The notes under the pieces were generated by a model. It saw only the letters and a program-made list of their open reading frames with translations, searched no databases and was not told the origin of the DNA. Source: Paenibacillus melissococcoides (GTDB lineage Bacteria > Bacillota > Bacilli > Paenibacillales > Paenibacillaceae). Taken from it: DNA of 64,000 bases. The stretch covers positions 124,001 through 188,000 of the forward strand of contig CALYLO010000008.1 of the NCBI GenBank assembly GCA_944800085.1, read 5' to 3'. Position 1 is the stretch's first letter, and each line of letters starts with the position of its first letter. Positions 25,394 to 33,812 of this stretch are shown here, piece by piece. A program made the translations under genes and the position numbers.

Positions 25394-25948
25394 ATGAGTA
25401 AACCGGAAATGAACGTCGCCTTGGTGTGCGGCCCGGATTGCGATATGGACACGCAAGCGATCCGTGCGGCTTTGGAATATTTCGGAGCACGGGTATTTAC
25501 GTATTGGATTGGAAGACCGAGTGATTTCAATGCGGTGCTGTCGGGAGAGGATCTGTACCCTGGCATGGACCTGATTATCCTCAACTTCCATGGCGATGAA
25601 GGACACTTCTGCATGCCGGAATTGGGAGAGGACGTCTATGAGGAGGACGAGCCGCGCGGGGATTACGGCCCGGAGGAGATTCGGCGGTATGCGAAGCTGG
25701 CTCATCACATCGTCATCGGCAACGGGTGCTCCCTGGGCGATCCGGCATTGGCGCAAGCCTTCCTGGACGCGGGATGCAAGATGTATATCGGACCGGACGA
25801 CTACCCGGAAGGCACCTCGGCGCTTATGTTCGTACTGCGTCTCGGCTACGAGATGATTCAGAACAAGAAGAGCGTGCGGGAAGCCGTCGAGGCGGCCCGC
25901 GCGATGGATGAGGAGAACCTGTCGATGTACCGAATCTACACGGCTTAA
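25394..25948 (+). CDS. Small caspase-like protein of unknown function
   Basis: A 184-residue soluble protein, not identified with certainty. LIILNFHGDEGHF (His near residue 66) is followed about 46 residues later by IVIGNGCSLGDPALAQAFLDAGCKMYIGP (Cys near 115). An HG...G motif followed by a small-residue-Cys-Ser motif and 'A.AFL.AGC..YIG' is the layout of caspase-fold (CHAT/C25-like) peptidases, and a C-terminal helix follows (SVREAVEAARAM). A cysteine-protease activity is inference only. GAGGAGGAGAC lies upstream. It stands alone and ends at a strong terminator into which a group II intron has inserted. Confidence 0.6.
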   Translation: MSKPEMNVALVCGPDCDMDTQAIRAALEYFGARVFTYWIGRPSDFNAVLSGEDLYPGMDLIILNFHGDEGHFCMPELGEDVYEEDEPRGDYGPEEIRRYAKLAHHIVIGNGCSLGDPALAQAFLDAGCKMYIGPDDYPEGTSALMFVLRLGYEMIQNKKSVREAVEAARAMDEENLSMYRIYTA

Positions 25949-25971
25949 TGGATCCAATAGGTGAGAAAGAG

Positions 25972-26003
25972 GAGTCTTGGCGGTATCCGCCAAGGCTCTT
26001 TTT
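25972..26003 (+). terminator. Rho-independent terminator (group II intron target)
   Basis: GAGTCTTGGCGG (25972-25983) pairs with CCGCCAAGGCTC (25987-25998) and is followed by TTTTT. It ends the transcript of the 184-residue gene. The group II intron begins about five bases further on. Confidence 0.88.
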
Positions 26004-26007
26004 AATG

Positions 26008-27963
26008 GGCGCGCGCCTAGCCAAGCTAGGCACAACTAGCCGGTGTGAGTCCGGTCGAGGTAAGAGCCAAGTCGCCTCGTAGCTGACAGGCAACTGGTGG
26101 AGAGACCCTAAGGTTGAAGCCCTGTGACAAAGTAACTCTCAAGAGAGTGCGAGCAAATCAGCAGGCCGTAACATGAAGTGTGCCGCATCGTCAAAAAGAA
26201 CCTGCAAAGGACAAGAGAGAGCCGAGCCTCGGAACATTGGGCGAAGGCCATGGAACGCGTGAAGCTCTTGGAAACGCAGCGCGGAAGAACTCTCCGGTGT
26301 ATGGGGAACGGCATGTTGAGAAAGTTGTGTCTGGAACTGGGGAAACCCTACCTCGCACGGCAACGCCGTAAAGAGCGACCCTATAAGCCCGAAAGGTGAA
26401 GTGGCGAGCTGCGAGAAGGGTGGCGGAGGGGGTTGTAGTACCCGTGAAGCAAGGACAACACAACCTTGTGGAGGAAAGAGCCCCTGCTTTGTTCACGTAC
26501 TGGAGGAGGTAAGAGTCAGTGAATGCCCAAAAGGCTAACTACGCCAAAGTAAAAGCTCAACAACTCCAAAACGTACTATATCTAGCGGCCAAGGAAAATC
26601 CGAGGCGGCGATTTCATGCGCTGTACGACAAGGTACACCGCGGCGACATTCTTTGGGAAGCATGGAAACGGGTCAAGGCGAAGGGCGGAAGCGGTGGAGT
26701 AGATGGCATAACCATCGACCACATCGTCAAAGAGTTCGGGGAAGAGCGATTTGTCGATGAAATCCAAGGTAAGCTGAGGAACGGAAAATACCATCCACAG
26801 CCTGCAAGACGGAAAGAGATACCCAAACCGGACGGCAAGATGCGCCCGCTTGGTATCCCTGTCATCCGAGATAGGGTCGTTCAAATGGCGACCAAGATGG
26901 TTATAGAACCGGTCTTCGAAGCGGATTTCAAGGATTGCTCCTACGGATTCCGGCCCAAGCGAAGCCAGCATGATGCAATCCGGCATATCCGCCGAGCAGT
27001 AAAGAAAGGCGTATACTGGGTCGTCGACATCGATATCACCGGATATTTTGACAATATCCCGCACGAGAAACTGATGCGACTGGTGGAACAGAGAATTAGT
27101 GATCGACGAGTGTTACAACTCATCCGCAAGTGGCTCAAGGCAGGATTCGTGAAAGATGATCAGTTTCATGAAACCGACCTCGGGAGCCCGCAAGGCGGAG
27201 TCATAAGTCCGCTCTTGGCAAATATCTACTTGAACTATCTGGATACCATCTGGGAGAAGAAGTTTGCGGAAGCAGGAACACTGGTGCGTTATGCCGATGA
27301 TCTGGTCATCCTGTGCAAAACCAAAGAACAAGCTCTGAGGGCGATTGATGTCCTCAAAGCGGTATTTGGAAAGCTGGAACTTGAAATGAACAAGACGAAG
27401 TCCAAACTTGTTAACCTCTGGGGAGACAAAGAAGGCTTCGACTTTCTGGGGATGCATCACCGGAAAATACCGAGGATGATGAAAAGGAACAAGGAAGTTC
27501 ATGTTCTTCGCAGTTACCCGTCAAAGAAGGCGATGAAGAACATGAAGCAAAAGGTAAAGGAAGCAACAGAACCGCGCAATCGTCTATTCTGGACGATGAA
27601 CCGGATGGTAGATGAACTCAACCCGAAGATACAGGGATGGAGGAACTACTATGGTATAGACTCCTTTGCTGACCAGTACCTGAACAAAATCGATTGGTAC
27701 ATCCGTAAGCGTCTCACCCTGTTCTGGAACAAGAAACGTAGCCGTCGTAACAAACACAGCAATTCCCGGCAAGCAGCCATTGCTGCACAACTTGCGGGAT
27801 TAAAGAAACTCGCCAGCTAAGGGAAGTACCGTAATGCCGGAGGAAGAAGAGCATCGGAAAGCCGTATGAGGGAAAACCTCACGTACGGTTTGATGAAGGG
27901 GGAACTGAAAAAGTAAAGAAGAGGGTTTTCGCCCTCCAATGAAATTTCAGTTCTCTACTCTAC
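26008..27963 (+). mobile_element. Class C group II intron
   Basis: The element spans a structured 5' RNA (about 510 bases), a reverse transcriptase/maturase gene and a 3' RNA end. Domain V is recognisable as a 34-nt hairpin at 27858-27891 (AAAGCCGTATGAGGGAAAAC... pairing with CACGTACGGTTT). Domain VI follows, with GGAACTGAAA pairing to TTTCAGTTC, and the 3' end reads CTACTCTAC near 27963. Insertion directly behind a rho-independent terminator is the hallmark of bacterial class C introns. The 5' boundary (GGCGCGCGCC near 26008) is approximate because the usual GUGCG start is not clear. Confidence 0.85.
26519..27820 (+). CDS. ltrA: Group II intron reverse transcriptase/maturase
   Basis: A 433-residue intron-encoded protein. 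RT blocks include PKPDGKMRPLGIPVIRDRVVQMA split over RT1-2, DIDITGYFDNIPHEKL, SPQGGVISPLLANIYL and the catalytic YADDLVIL near residue 260. The maturase X domain ends in IQGWRNYYG and the RKRLTLFWNKK tail. There is no HNH endonuclease, as in class C proteins. The start is GTG at 26519, shortly after GGAGGAGGT. The frame is intact, so the intron may be mobile and self-splicing with its protein. Confidence 0.95.
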   Translation: MNAQKANYAKVKAQQLQNVLYLAAKENPRRRFHALYDKVHRGDILWEAWKRVKAKGGSGGVDGITIDHIVKEFGEERFVDEIQGKLRNGKYHPQPARRKEIPKPDGKMRPLGIPVIRDRVVQMATKMVIEPVFEADFKDCSYGFRPKRSQHDAIRHIRRAVKKGVYWVVDIDITGYFDNIPHEKLMRLVEQRISDRRVLQLIRKWLKAGFVKDDQFHETDLGSPQGGVISPLLANIYLNYLDTIWEKKFAEAGTLVRYADDLVILCKTKEQALRAIDVLKAVFGKLELEMNKTKSKLVNLWGDKEGFDFLGMHHRKIPRMMKRNKEVHVLRSYPSKKAMKNMKQKVKEATEPRNRLFWTMNRMVDELNPKIQGWRNYYGIDSFADQYLNKIDWYIRKRLTLFWNKKRSRRNKHSNSRQAAIAAQLAGLKKLAS

Positions 27964-27969
27964 GTTCAT

Positions 27970-29331
27970 TCAAGCGTGCGGCAGCTCCCCGTCTACGACC
28001 TGGGGAAGCGAGGCAATGCCGGCCGTATTCAAAAAGTTCCAAGGCTTGTTAAAGTGAGGCTGGAAGAAGAAGTCGACGAAAGCCAGCTCGTCGATCGTCA
28101 TCCCGTTTTGGATGCATACCGACAAGGTGTTCACTGCTTGGGTCAGATCGACTTTGGACATGATTTGCGCACCCAGCAGACGGCGGCTTTCTTGTTCATA
28201 CACAACCTTCAAGGTTACCGTCTCTGCCGTAGGCATAAATTCCGGCCGGTAGGCGTCGGTTACCGTAACCGCTTCGCCATTGATCTTTTCGTCGGCGCAT
28301 GCGACTTCGGTAAGTCCCGTGGAAGCCAGGTTGAGATCGTATATTTTGAGGCCCGACGTGCCCTGCGTGCCCAAATATTTTGTCGTTGGCCCCATCAGAT
28401 TGCGGGCCGCCAGCATTCCCATCCGCACCGCATTGGTGGCCAGCGGAATGTAAGCCGCCTTGCCGGTCGGATTGTAATGCACGGCACAGCTGTCGCCGGC
28501 GGCGAATACGTCCTGCTTGCTGGTTTGTATATATGGATCGACGATGATCGCGCCATTCGCCAGCATATCCACCTGACCTATAAGCAGTTCGGTCTTCGGG
28601 CGGAATCCGATACAAAGAATGACCATATCCGTTTCGATTTCGCCCTTGTCGGTGATGACGAGGTTGACAAAGCCGTCCTTGCCTTCAAAAGCTTTCACGG
28701 TCTGCCCAAGCGCAAGCTCGATGCCTTTGCCGCGGAACGCTTCCTCGATCTGGCCGCTGAATTCGGTATCCAGATACCGGTTCAAAATCCGATCTGCGCT
28801 GTCAATCAACGTCACCTGCTTGCCGCTTTGCTGGAACGCCTCCACAAGCTCTACGCCGATATATCCCGCACCGACCACCGTGATATGGTTCACCTGTTTT
28901 GCCTTTTCGATGATGGTGTTGGCATGTTCGTAGTTTTTGCACAGTAAAATGTTGCCAAGCTCCATGCCTGGAAGCTGTGGAATGAGCGGCCAGGATCCCG
29001 TCGTGACAATCAGCTTATCGAAACCATCTGTGAATTCCTCTCCGGTGAGCAGGTTGCGCACCTCAATGGTTTTCGCATCCGTATCGACCGAGAGGACCTC
29101 ATGGCGCATGCGGGTGACGACGCCCAAATCCGCCAGCTGCTGCGGGGAGGAGTAAAATAGCCCTTCCGGCTCCTTCACGACGCCGCCCACATACAAAGCG
29201 ATACCGCAAGATAAAAACGAAATGTTATCGTTGCGTTCGTACACGGTAATCCGGGCATCGGGGTAAAGCTTGGCGGCATTGACCACCGCTGCGGTTCCGG
29301 CATGAGTACATCCAATCACTGCAATATTCAT
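27970..29331 (-). CDS. nox: NADH oxidase / CoA-disulfide-reductase-type flavoprotein
   Basis: A 453-residue pyridine nucleotide-disulfide oxidoreductase. It has an N-terminal FAD site (IAVIGCTHAGTAA), the single redox cysteine in SFLSCGIAL (about residue 42) typical of water-forming NADH oxidases, and a NADH site (ITVVGAGYIGVELVEA). DVFAAGDSCAVHY is the second FAD segment, and the dimerisation domain ends FFFQPHFNKPWNFLN. It would oxidise NADH with oxygen or reduce a low-molecular disulfide. Two Rex-type operators upstream of the AAGGAGGA site point to induction by high NADH/NAD+. The group II intron ends just beyond its 3' end. Confidence 0.9.
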   Translation of the reverse strand: MNIAVIGCTHAGTAAVVNAAKLYPDARITVYERNDNISFLSCGIALYVGGVVKEPEGLFYSSPQQLADLGVVTRMRHEVLSVDTDAKTIEVRNLLTGEEFTDGFDKLIVTTGSWPLIPQLPGMELGNILLCKNYEHANTIIEKAKQVNHITVVGAGYIGVELVEAFQQSGKQVTLIDSADRILNRYLDTEFSGQIEEAFRGKGIELALGQTVKAFEGKDGFVNLVITDKGEIETDMVILCIGFRPKTELLIGQVDMLANGAIIVDPYIQTSKQDVFAAGDSCAVHYNPTGKAAYIPLATNAVRMGMLAARNLMGPTTKYLGTQGTSGLKIYDLNLASTGLTEVACADEKINGEAVTVTDAYRPEFMPTAETVTLKVVYEQESRRLLGAQIMSKVDLTQAVNTLSVCIQNGMTIDELAFVDFFFQPHFNKPWNFLNTAGIASLPQVVDGELPHA

Positions 29332-29383
29332 CGTAAGTCCTCCTTGAGTATAAAATCTAAATAAACCAAATGGTTGAATCCTA

Positions 29384-29430
29384 TTGTGATTTATTTCACA
29401 CTCACAGTTTACTGTGATTTTTTTTCACAA
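29384..29430 (-). promoter_or_regulatory. Two tandem Rex-type operators before nox
   Basis: TTGTGATTTATTTCACAC (29384-29401) and CTGTGATTTTTTTTCACAA (29412-29430) both match the Rex consensus TTGTGAA-N4-TTCACAA closely. They lie 50-100 bases upstream of nox. Rex is the NADH-sensing repressor of anaerobic and NADH-recycling genes in Gram-positive bacteria. Confidence 0.8.
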
Positions 29431-29439
29431 ATCAATAGT

Positions 29440-29763
29440 CCGAATTGTTCAAATTTTCACAATGCGTAAGTAAAGTATAGCTTCGAAGTGACGAGTTTGG
29501 GGATGGTCTTGAGGCAGTCAGTGGAAGGGTCGATACTTTCTGAAGTAAGGCTTAAGGTAAGGGCATGAATGCCTAATTTGTAGTTCAGTTCAATCAAAAC
29601 GATATATTGTAAAAAAAGCAACACTTTTTCCCATCAACAGCCGTTATAAGAAGTAGGGCCTTTCACGATCCTATGAACCTTCTCGGATAGAAACATAGTC
29701 TAATCATTAGGTATCGGAAAAAGGCCTCGAAATGTGCAATCAGGCAGTTGAAAGGAGAAACTT
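29440..29763. other. Intergenic stretch without recognised features
   Basis: About 320 AT-rich bases lie between the nox operators and the secreted Ig-like protein gene. I see no gene here. It should contain the promoter of the downstream gene, but I could not pick it out reliably. Confidence 0.4.
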
Positions 29764-31128
29764 ATGAAGTCCGTATTTGAATCAGGAAAAGGCCGCTTCG
29801 GGTTTGGTTTGTCCGTTGTTTTTGCGATACTTATCCTTACATTATCGTGGCCGGCAAGCATGCAAGCCAAGAGCAATGCCGCGGCCGCTTCCTTTAAATT
29901 GAAGGCTGCGTCCAAATCATTTATTCTCGTCATCGGGAAAGAAACCGATCTTCCCAAGGTGAACGCCATATATAAGGACGGCAGAATCGAGGGCGTGACT
30001 GGATCCGTCACATGGCAGCCCAGTTCGGATGTGTTGACGATCAGCGGAGGCAAGGTGAGCGGCAGATATGGCGCCTCGGCGAAGCTGAAAGGCACATACG
30101 GCAATCAGACGGTTACCGTTCCCGTTCGTATACAAGAGGATTTCGTGAAATATGAAGCGGAGCCGTCTTCCGTCACAATAAGCGCGGGTTCCTCTAAGCC
30201 GATTAAAGTAACGGGTTATTACTCCAACGGGAAAAAAGTATCGATCGCAACGAAAATCCAATGGAAATCCGGAAACGATCAAGTTGCGCGGGTTAGCCGC
30301 GGAACGATAAAGGGAGTGGCGGAAGGCAGTACGACCGTTACGGGCATTTTCGGCCAGCAAAAGTTCGAAGTTCCCGTGCAGGTTACGCCGAAGATTAAAA
30401 AACTAACCGTAACGCCTGCGAAGCTGGTGCTGACTCCCGGTAAAGCGGCCACTTTTTCCGTTCAGGCGGTTTACGAAGGCGGGCGCACGGTGGATGTCTC
30501 CTCACAGGTGACGGCGAAAGTGGCCGGGAAAGGCATTCAAGCAAGCAACGGCACAGTTACGGCGGTGGGCCAGCCGCAGGGGCGTGCCAGCGTAAAACTG
30601 TATTATGGAGGAAAAGGAGTGTCGCTTCCAGTCGTCTTCCAGGAAAGCTTGGCTAGCATTGAGGTGCAGCCTGCGTCCCTCGTGATTGGAGCGGGATCCT
30701 CCAAACCCATCAAAGTGATCGGCACCTATTCCAACGGTAAAAAGGTGTCGCTTGCAAACAAAGTGGCATGGACATCCGAAAACGCGCAAATCGCCAAAGC
30801 AGCAGGCGCCAGCGTAAAGGGGCTGAAGGAAGGCACGACCAAAATCGTCGGCGTTTACGGTGATCGCACATTTGAAATCCCGGTTCAGGTCACACCTAAG
30901 CTGCAGAAGCTGACGGTTACGGCATCGAACCCGAAGCTTGCTCCATATCAAACGACGACTTACCGGGTACAGGCTATATCCAGCAGCGGAAACAGCACGG
31001 ATGTAACGTCGCTCGCCCAGTCCAAGTCGAATGGCCAAGGCACGATTACCGCAGTGAGCAAAGGCAAGGCCGTCATTACCTTTACCTATGGGGGCAAAAA
31101 AGTATCCCTGCGCATAACGGTAGAGTAG
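29764..31128 (+). CDS. Secreted protein with tandem bacterial Ig-like (Big_2-type) domains
   Basis: A 454-residue protein. A signal peptide (LSVVFAILILTLSWPASMQA) is followed by about five similar beta-rich units. Each has a 'P..L.I..G.SKPIKV.G.YSNGKKVS...W.S....IA......KGL..G.T.I.G.YG...' pattern; two units (near residues 135-220 and 300-385) are almost identical in SSKPIKV, YSNGKKVS and the closing FEIPVQVTPK. This is the Big_2/Ig-like surface domain. No sorting signal or transmembrane tail is seen, so it is probably secreted or loosely wall-bound. AAAGGAG precedes the ATG. Function is unknown. Confidence 0.75.
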   Translation: MKSVFESGKGRFGFGLSVVFAILILTLSWPASMQAKSNAAAASFKLKAASKSFILVIGKETDLPKVNAIYKDGRIEGVTGSVTWQPSSDVLTISGGKVSGRYGASAKLKGTYGNQTVTVPVRIQEDFVKYEAEPSSVTISAGSSKPIKVTGYYSNGKKVSIATKIQWKSGNDQVARVSRGTIKGVAEGSTTVTGIFGQQKFEVPVQVTPKIKKLTVTPAKLVLTPGKAATFSVQAVYEGGRTVDVSSQVTAKVAGKGIQASNGTVTAVGQPQGRASVKLYYGGKGVSLPVVFQESLASIEVQPASLVIGAGSSKPIKVIGTYSNGKKVSLANKVAWTSENAQIAKAAGASVKGLKEGTTKIVGVYGDRTFEIPVQVTPKLQKLTVTASNPKLAPYQTTTYRVQAISSSGNSTDVTSLAQSKSNGQGTITAVSKGKAVITFTYGGKKVSLRITVE

Positions 31129-31179
31129 CATGATTACCCCTCCATTTCTTTAACCGTTTGAATATGATGTGAAGTCTGA

Positions 31180-31224
31180 GGGCTGTTTCATAGTAGTTCA
31201 TCTGCTTATGAACAGTCCTTTTTG
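31180..31224 (+). terminator. Terminator after the Ig-like protein gene
   Basis: GGGCTGTTTCATA near 31180 pairs, with one bulge, with TATGAACAGTCC (31207-31218), followed by TTTTTG. Confidence 0.6.
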
Positions 31225-31435
31225 TGATCCATCAATCCCCGTGCCTACATGTGCTTGATCTGTCAAAAGCACTCCTCTCTCAAATATTCACCAGTAACAT
31301 TTGTCGTTTTCTTCCTCTGTTTTTAATTATACCCATCCATAAAACTATGTAAGTCGTTTGATTTTCATAGTTTCACGAACCGAAGAGACAACCCCCGAAT
31401 ATAGTAATCTCAGAAAGGCAAGAGGAGGTGATACC

Positions 31436-31603
31436 ATGGCGTTATTTCAAATCGCTTCTATTTTGGGAATTGACCTCGCGGAGGCGCAGGAGGTTCTGGA
31501 AGGAATCCTGAACGGCGTCGTTCCTCCAGCGCTTGAGCCTGTCAAAGATTTGATTTTATTCCTTGTAAGCGCAGGCTTGAGCAACATTGCCGTTGTATTG
31601 TAA
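31436..31603 (+). CDS. 55-residue hydrophobic peptide, circular-bacteriocin-like candidate
   Basis: A near-perfect ribosome-binding site (AGAGGAGGTGAT) lies five bases before ATG 31436. The peptide is MALFQIASILGIDLAEAQEV followed by a hydrophobic stretch ending SAGLSNIAVVL. It has no typical secretion signal and is acidic (one Lys against seven Asp/Glu). The pattern GI.LA.A..VL..I..G resembles gassericin A-type circular bacteriocins, whose acidic or neutral subgroup is about 58 residues long. The next gene encodes a DUF95 (SpoIIM-like) protein, a hallmark of circular-bacteriocin loci. Between them is a hairpin that could limit downstream expression. No ABC transporter is adjacent. The identity is inference. 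Confidence 0.55.
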   Translation: MALFQIASILGIDLAEAQEVLEGILNGVVPPALEPVKDLILFLVSAGLSNIAVVL

Positions 31604-31631
31604 GGCACTCACGAGTTCTGCACAACGAAGC

Positions 31632-31651
31632 GCACCCGTTATCGGGTGTGC
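31632..31651 (+). terminator. Attenuator hairpin between peptide and DUF95 genes
   Basis: GCACCCG (31632-31638), loop TTAT, then CGGGTGTGC (31643-31651) and CCTCTTTC. It ends the peptide transcript, with possible partial readthrough into the DUF95 gene, an arrangement common in bacteriocin operons. Confidence 0.6.
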
Positions 31652-31776
31652 CTCTTTCAACCGCATCGACCTATTACTAGGTTGATCACTTCGGTGTACT
31701 TGAATCTAGCACGCATGTACGTTTTTCTACATATGATGTACTTGATTAGAACCATGGTAGAGGAAGGGAGCGGGTT

Positions 31777-32328
31777 ATGTTGCGAATATTCTGGAAGAAG
31801 ATTTGGCATGATGAAAAGAAGCTGATCCGGGCCGCGGCAATCTGGTTCTTCGCAGGCATTGCGCTCAGTCTATTCATTGGGAACCAGATTCATTTGGATA
31901 AATCCAATCTGATAACCGGGTTCGATTACGAATGGTACCAGATTGCGGCGAACAATATCGGTGCAGGGCTTCTCATTGCAGCCAGCGGGATTCTATTATC
32001 CGTTCCTGCCGTTCTGCTCACTCTCTTCAACGGGTTTATGCTAGGTTATCTCGTTATGTTGTCTGCCTCCCATTACTCTGCGGCGGCAATTATCGCGGCG
32101 TTGGCGCCCCATGGCATCTTTGAGCTTCCGGCCATCCTATTGGCCTGTACCATAGGCTTGAAGCCCTTTAGCTGGGTCCTTCGATACGTACGCACCAAGC
32201 AATCGGTTGATTGGAAGAAGGAATCGCGTACCATCGCGGCGCTGCTTGGCTTAATGGTCGCATTGTTTACGGTTGCGAGCTTGATCGAGACGTATGTCTC
32301 ACCCGTCACTATGAGCTGGTTGCAATAA
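31777..32328 (+). CDS. DUF95 (SpoIIM-like) integral membrane protein
   Basis: A 183-residue protein with about five membrane segments (around residues 20-36, 62-88, 90-100, 105-132 and 150-170). It has the DUF95 signature LFNGFMLGYLV, then ALAPHGIFELPAILLACTIGLK. DUF95 proteins occur both as the sporulation protein SpoIIM and as conserved members of circular-bacteriocin clusters, where they help maturation, export or immunity. The latter role is favoured by the small hydrophobic peptide gene 170 bases upstream. GAGGAAGGGAG lies upstream of the ATG. Confidence 0.8.
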   Translation: MLRIFWKKIWHDEKKLIRAAAIWFFAGIALSLFIGNQIHLDKSNLITGFDYEWYQIAANNIGAGLLIAASGILLSVPAVLLTLFNGFMLGYLVMLSASHYSAAAIIAALAPHGIFELPAILLACTIGLKPFSWVLRYVRTKQSVDWKKESRTIAALLGLMVALFTVASLIETYVSPVTMSWLQ

Positions 32329-32734
32329 TTCGGAGTTAATGTCTAGCTGATAATGCCAATGGGGGAACCAGCATTATGCTTCTTATTCCGCAGTGCCGTT
32401 AAGCTTGCTAGCGTACTACGCGAGCTTGACACGGGGCAATGATAAGACGCGTATTTTGGCGAAGTGTGGGACAGTGGAGTTATCTACGAATTTTATTTCA
32501 GGCTTTTTGTAGATTTAAAATAAAGTCGCGACGTTTATCAAAAAGTTGTGAAGCTTTACCCTTTTGGATATGATTATCTAAAGGGGTGTTTTTATGTCGA
32601 AAAGAATAAGAACATCTGAAATTGAAAGATCGATTGAGGAATAGTTGAGTGACAATAAGTTATTCCGTTAAAGGGCCAAATTGTTGAGTAGACATCCTGA
32701 TTAGAGATTGTTTGTGAAAAGGAAGTGCAAAACT
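32329..32734. other. Intergenic region with a small reading-frame remnant
   Basis: About 400 bases without a convincing gene. A 16-codon frame (32594-32644, MSKRIRTSEIERSIEE then stop), preceded by a weak site, looks like the start of a lost gene. Nothing else was recognised. Confidence 0.35.
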
Positions 32735-33442
32735 ATGGATTTCGAAACAGTTATGCAGGAGCTTGAAGCCCTCGGTAAGGAACGAATTAAAAAAATGTAC
32801 ATTTCCAATGGTGCGCACGAGCCGCTTTTTGGTGTAGCTACAGGCGCTATGAAACCAATCGCAAAGAAAATAAAAATAAATCAATGTTTAGCTGAAGAGC
32901 TTTATTCCACAGGTAACTACGATGCAATGTACTTTGCAGGCATTATTGCAAACCCCCAAGCTATGAGTGAGTCTGATTTTAATCGTTGGATGGATGGGGC
33001 GTATTTTTATATGCTGTCCGATTTTGTGGTGGCAGTAACTTTATCAGAGTCAGATTTTGCACAAGACGTTGCTGATAAATGGATTGCAAGCGGTGACGAG
33101 CTGAGAATGTCAGCGGGCTGGAGCTGCTACTGCTGGCTTTTAGGGAATCGCCTAGATAATGAATTTTCCGAAAGCAAGATTTCCAATATGCTTGAAATTG
33201 TGAGAAATACGATTCATGATTCGCCAGAACGAACGAAATCCGCTATGAATAATTTTCTATACACCGTGGGGATTTCATATTTGCCGCTACATGAAAAGGC
33301 AGTCGAGACCGCAAAGGAAGTAGGTACAGTTGAAGTCAAACGGGACAAGAAAAAAAGCAGTTTCCTAAATGCTTACGAAAGTATTCATAAAGAAATTGAT
33401 AGAGGGAGGCTTGGTTTCAAACGCAAATATGTAAGATGTTAA
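32735..33442 (+). CDS. DNA alkylation repair (AlkD-like HEAT repeat) protein
   Basis: A 235-residue all-helical protein. It resembles the DNA alkylation repair family: RIKKMYISNGAHEPLFGVATGAMKPIAKK split over the first helices, then LAEELYSTGNYDAMYFAGIIA, and WASAGDELRMSAGWSCYCWL-type repeats. AlkD-like glycosylases remove bulky alkylated bases, but this branch is poorly characterised. The ATG at 32735 follows AAAAGGAAG; 27 bases of open frame upstream lack a site. A clear terminator lies downstream. Codon use is AT-richer than in the fad region, which may suggest transfer. Confidence 0.75.
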   Translation: MDFETVMQELEALGKERIKKMYISNGAHEPLFGVATGAMKPIAKKIKINQCLAEELYSTGNYDAMYFAGIIANPQAMSESDFNRWMDGAYFYMLSDFVVAVTLSESDFAQDVADKWIASGDELRMSAGWSCYCWLLGNRLDNEFSESKISNMLEIVRNTIHDSPERTKSAMNNFLYTVGISYLPLHEKAVETAKEVGTVEVKRDKKKSSFLNAYESIHKEIDRGRLGFKRKYVRC

Positions 33443-33534
33443 AAATTAGCTTAGTATCGGGGTGTTTATCCAAGAAGGATTGACACTCTGGGGAGGCCAA
33501 TAGTGGTGAGGAAATTGATTCTTAAATCAAGGAA

Positions 33535-33563
33535 GGGCAGTCTTTTACGACTGTCCTTTTTTT
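33535..33563 (+). terminator. Rho-independent terminator
   Basis: GGGCAGTC (33535-33542) and GACTGTCC (33549-33556) form a stem followed by TTTTTTT. It follows the DNA alkylation repair gene by about 90 bases. Confidence 0.85.
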
Positions 33564-33812
33564 CAGTTTCTCAGCCAAATCCGTTTTGGTTTTATATAAC
33601 ATTAGAAGAAAAGCTAGCCTTTTTCTAATAATAAGATCAGGGAAAGCCGATAAAATGAGAGTACTAAAAATATAGGTCCTAAGGAGTGTATCGTTACAGA
33701 TTTACTTATACTCAATCACTACTTATTACCCAAAAAGATTCCTGGGGGAATCCAGAAGGGGCTGGCTACTCTTGTTTTGAGCACTAAAGAAAAATAAAAG
33801 TGGAGGTTTCAA

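Noticed and set aside
31777..32328. The DUF95 gene as the sporulation gene spoIIM
   Set aside because: Shorter than usual SpoIIM, no sporulation neighbours, and preceded by a small hydrophobic peptide gene; kept as a DUF95 protein without a symbol.
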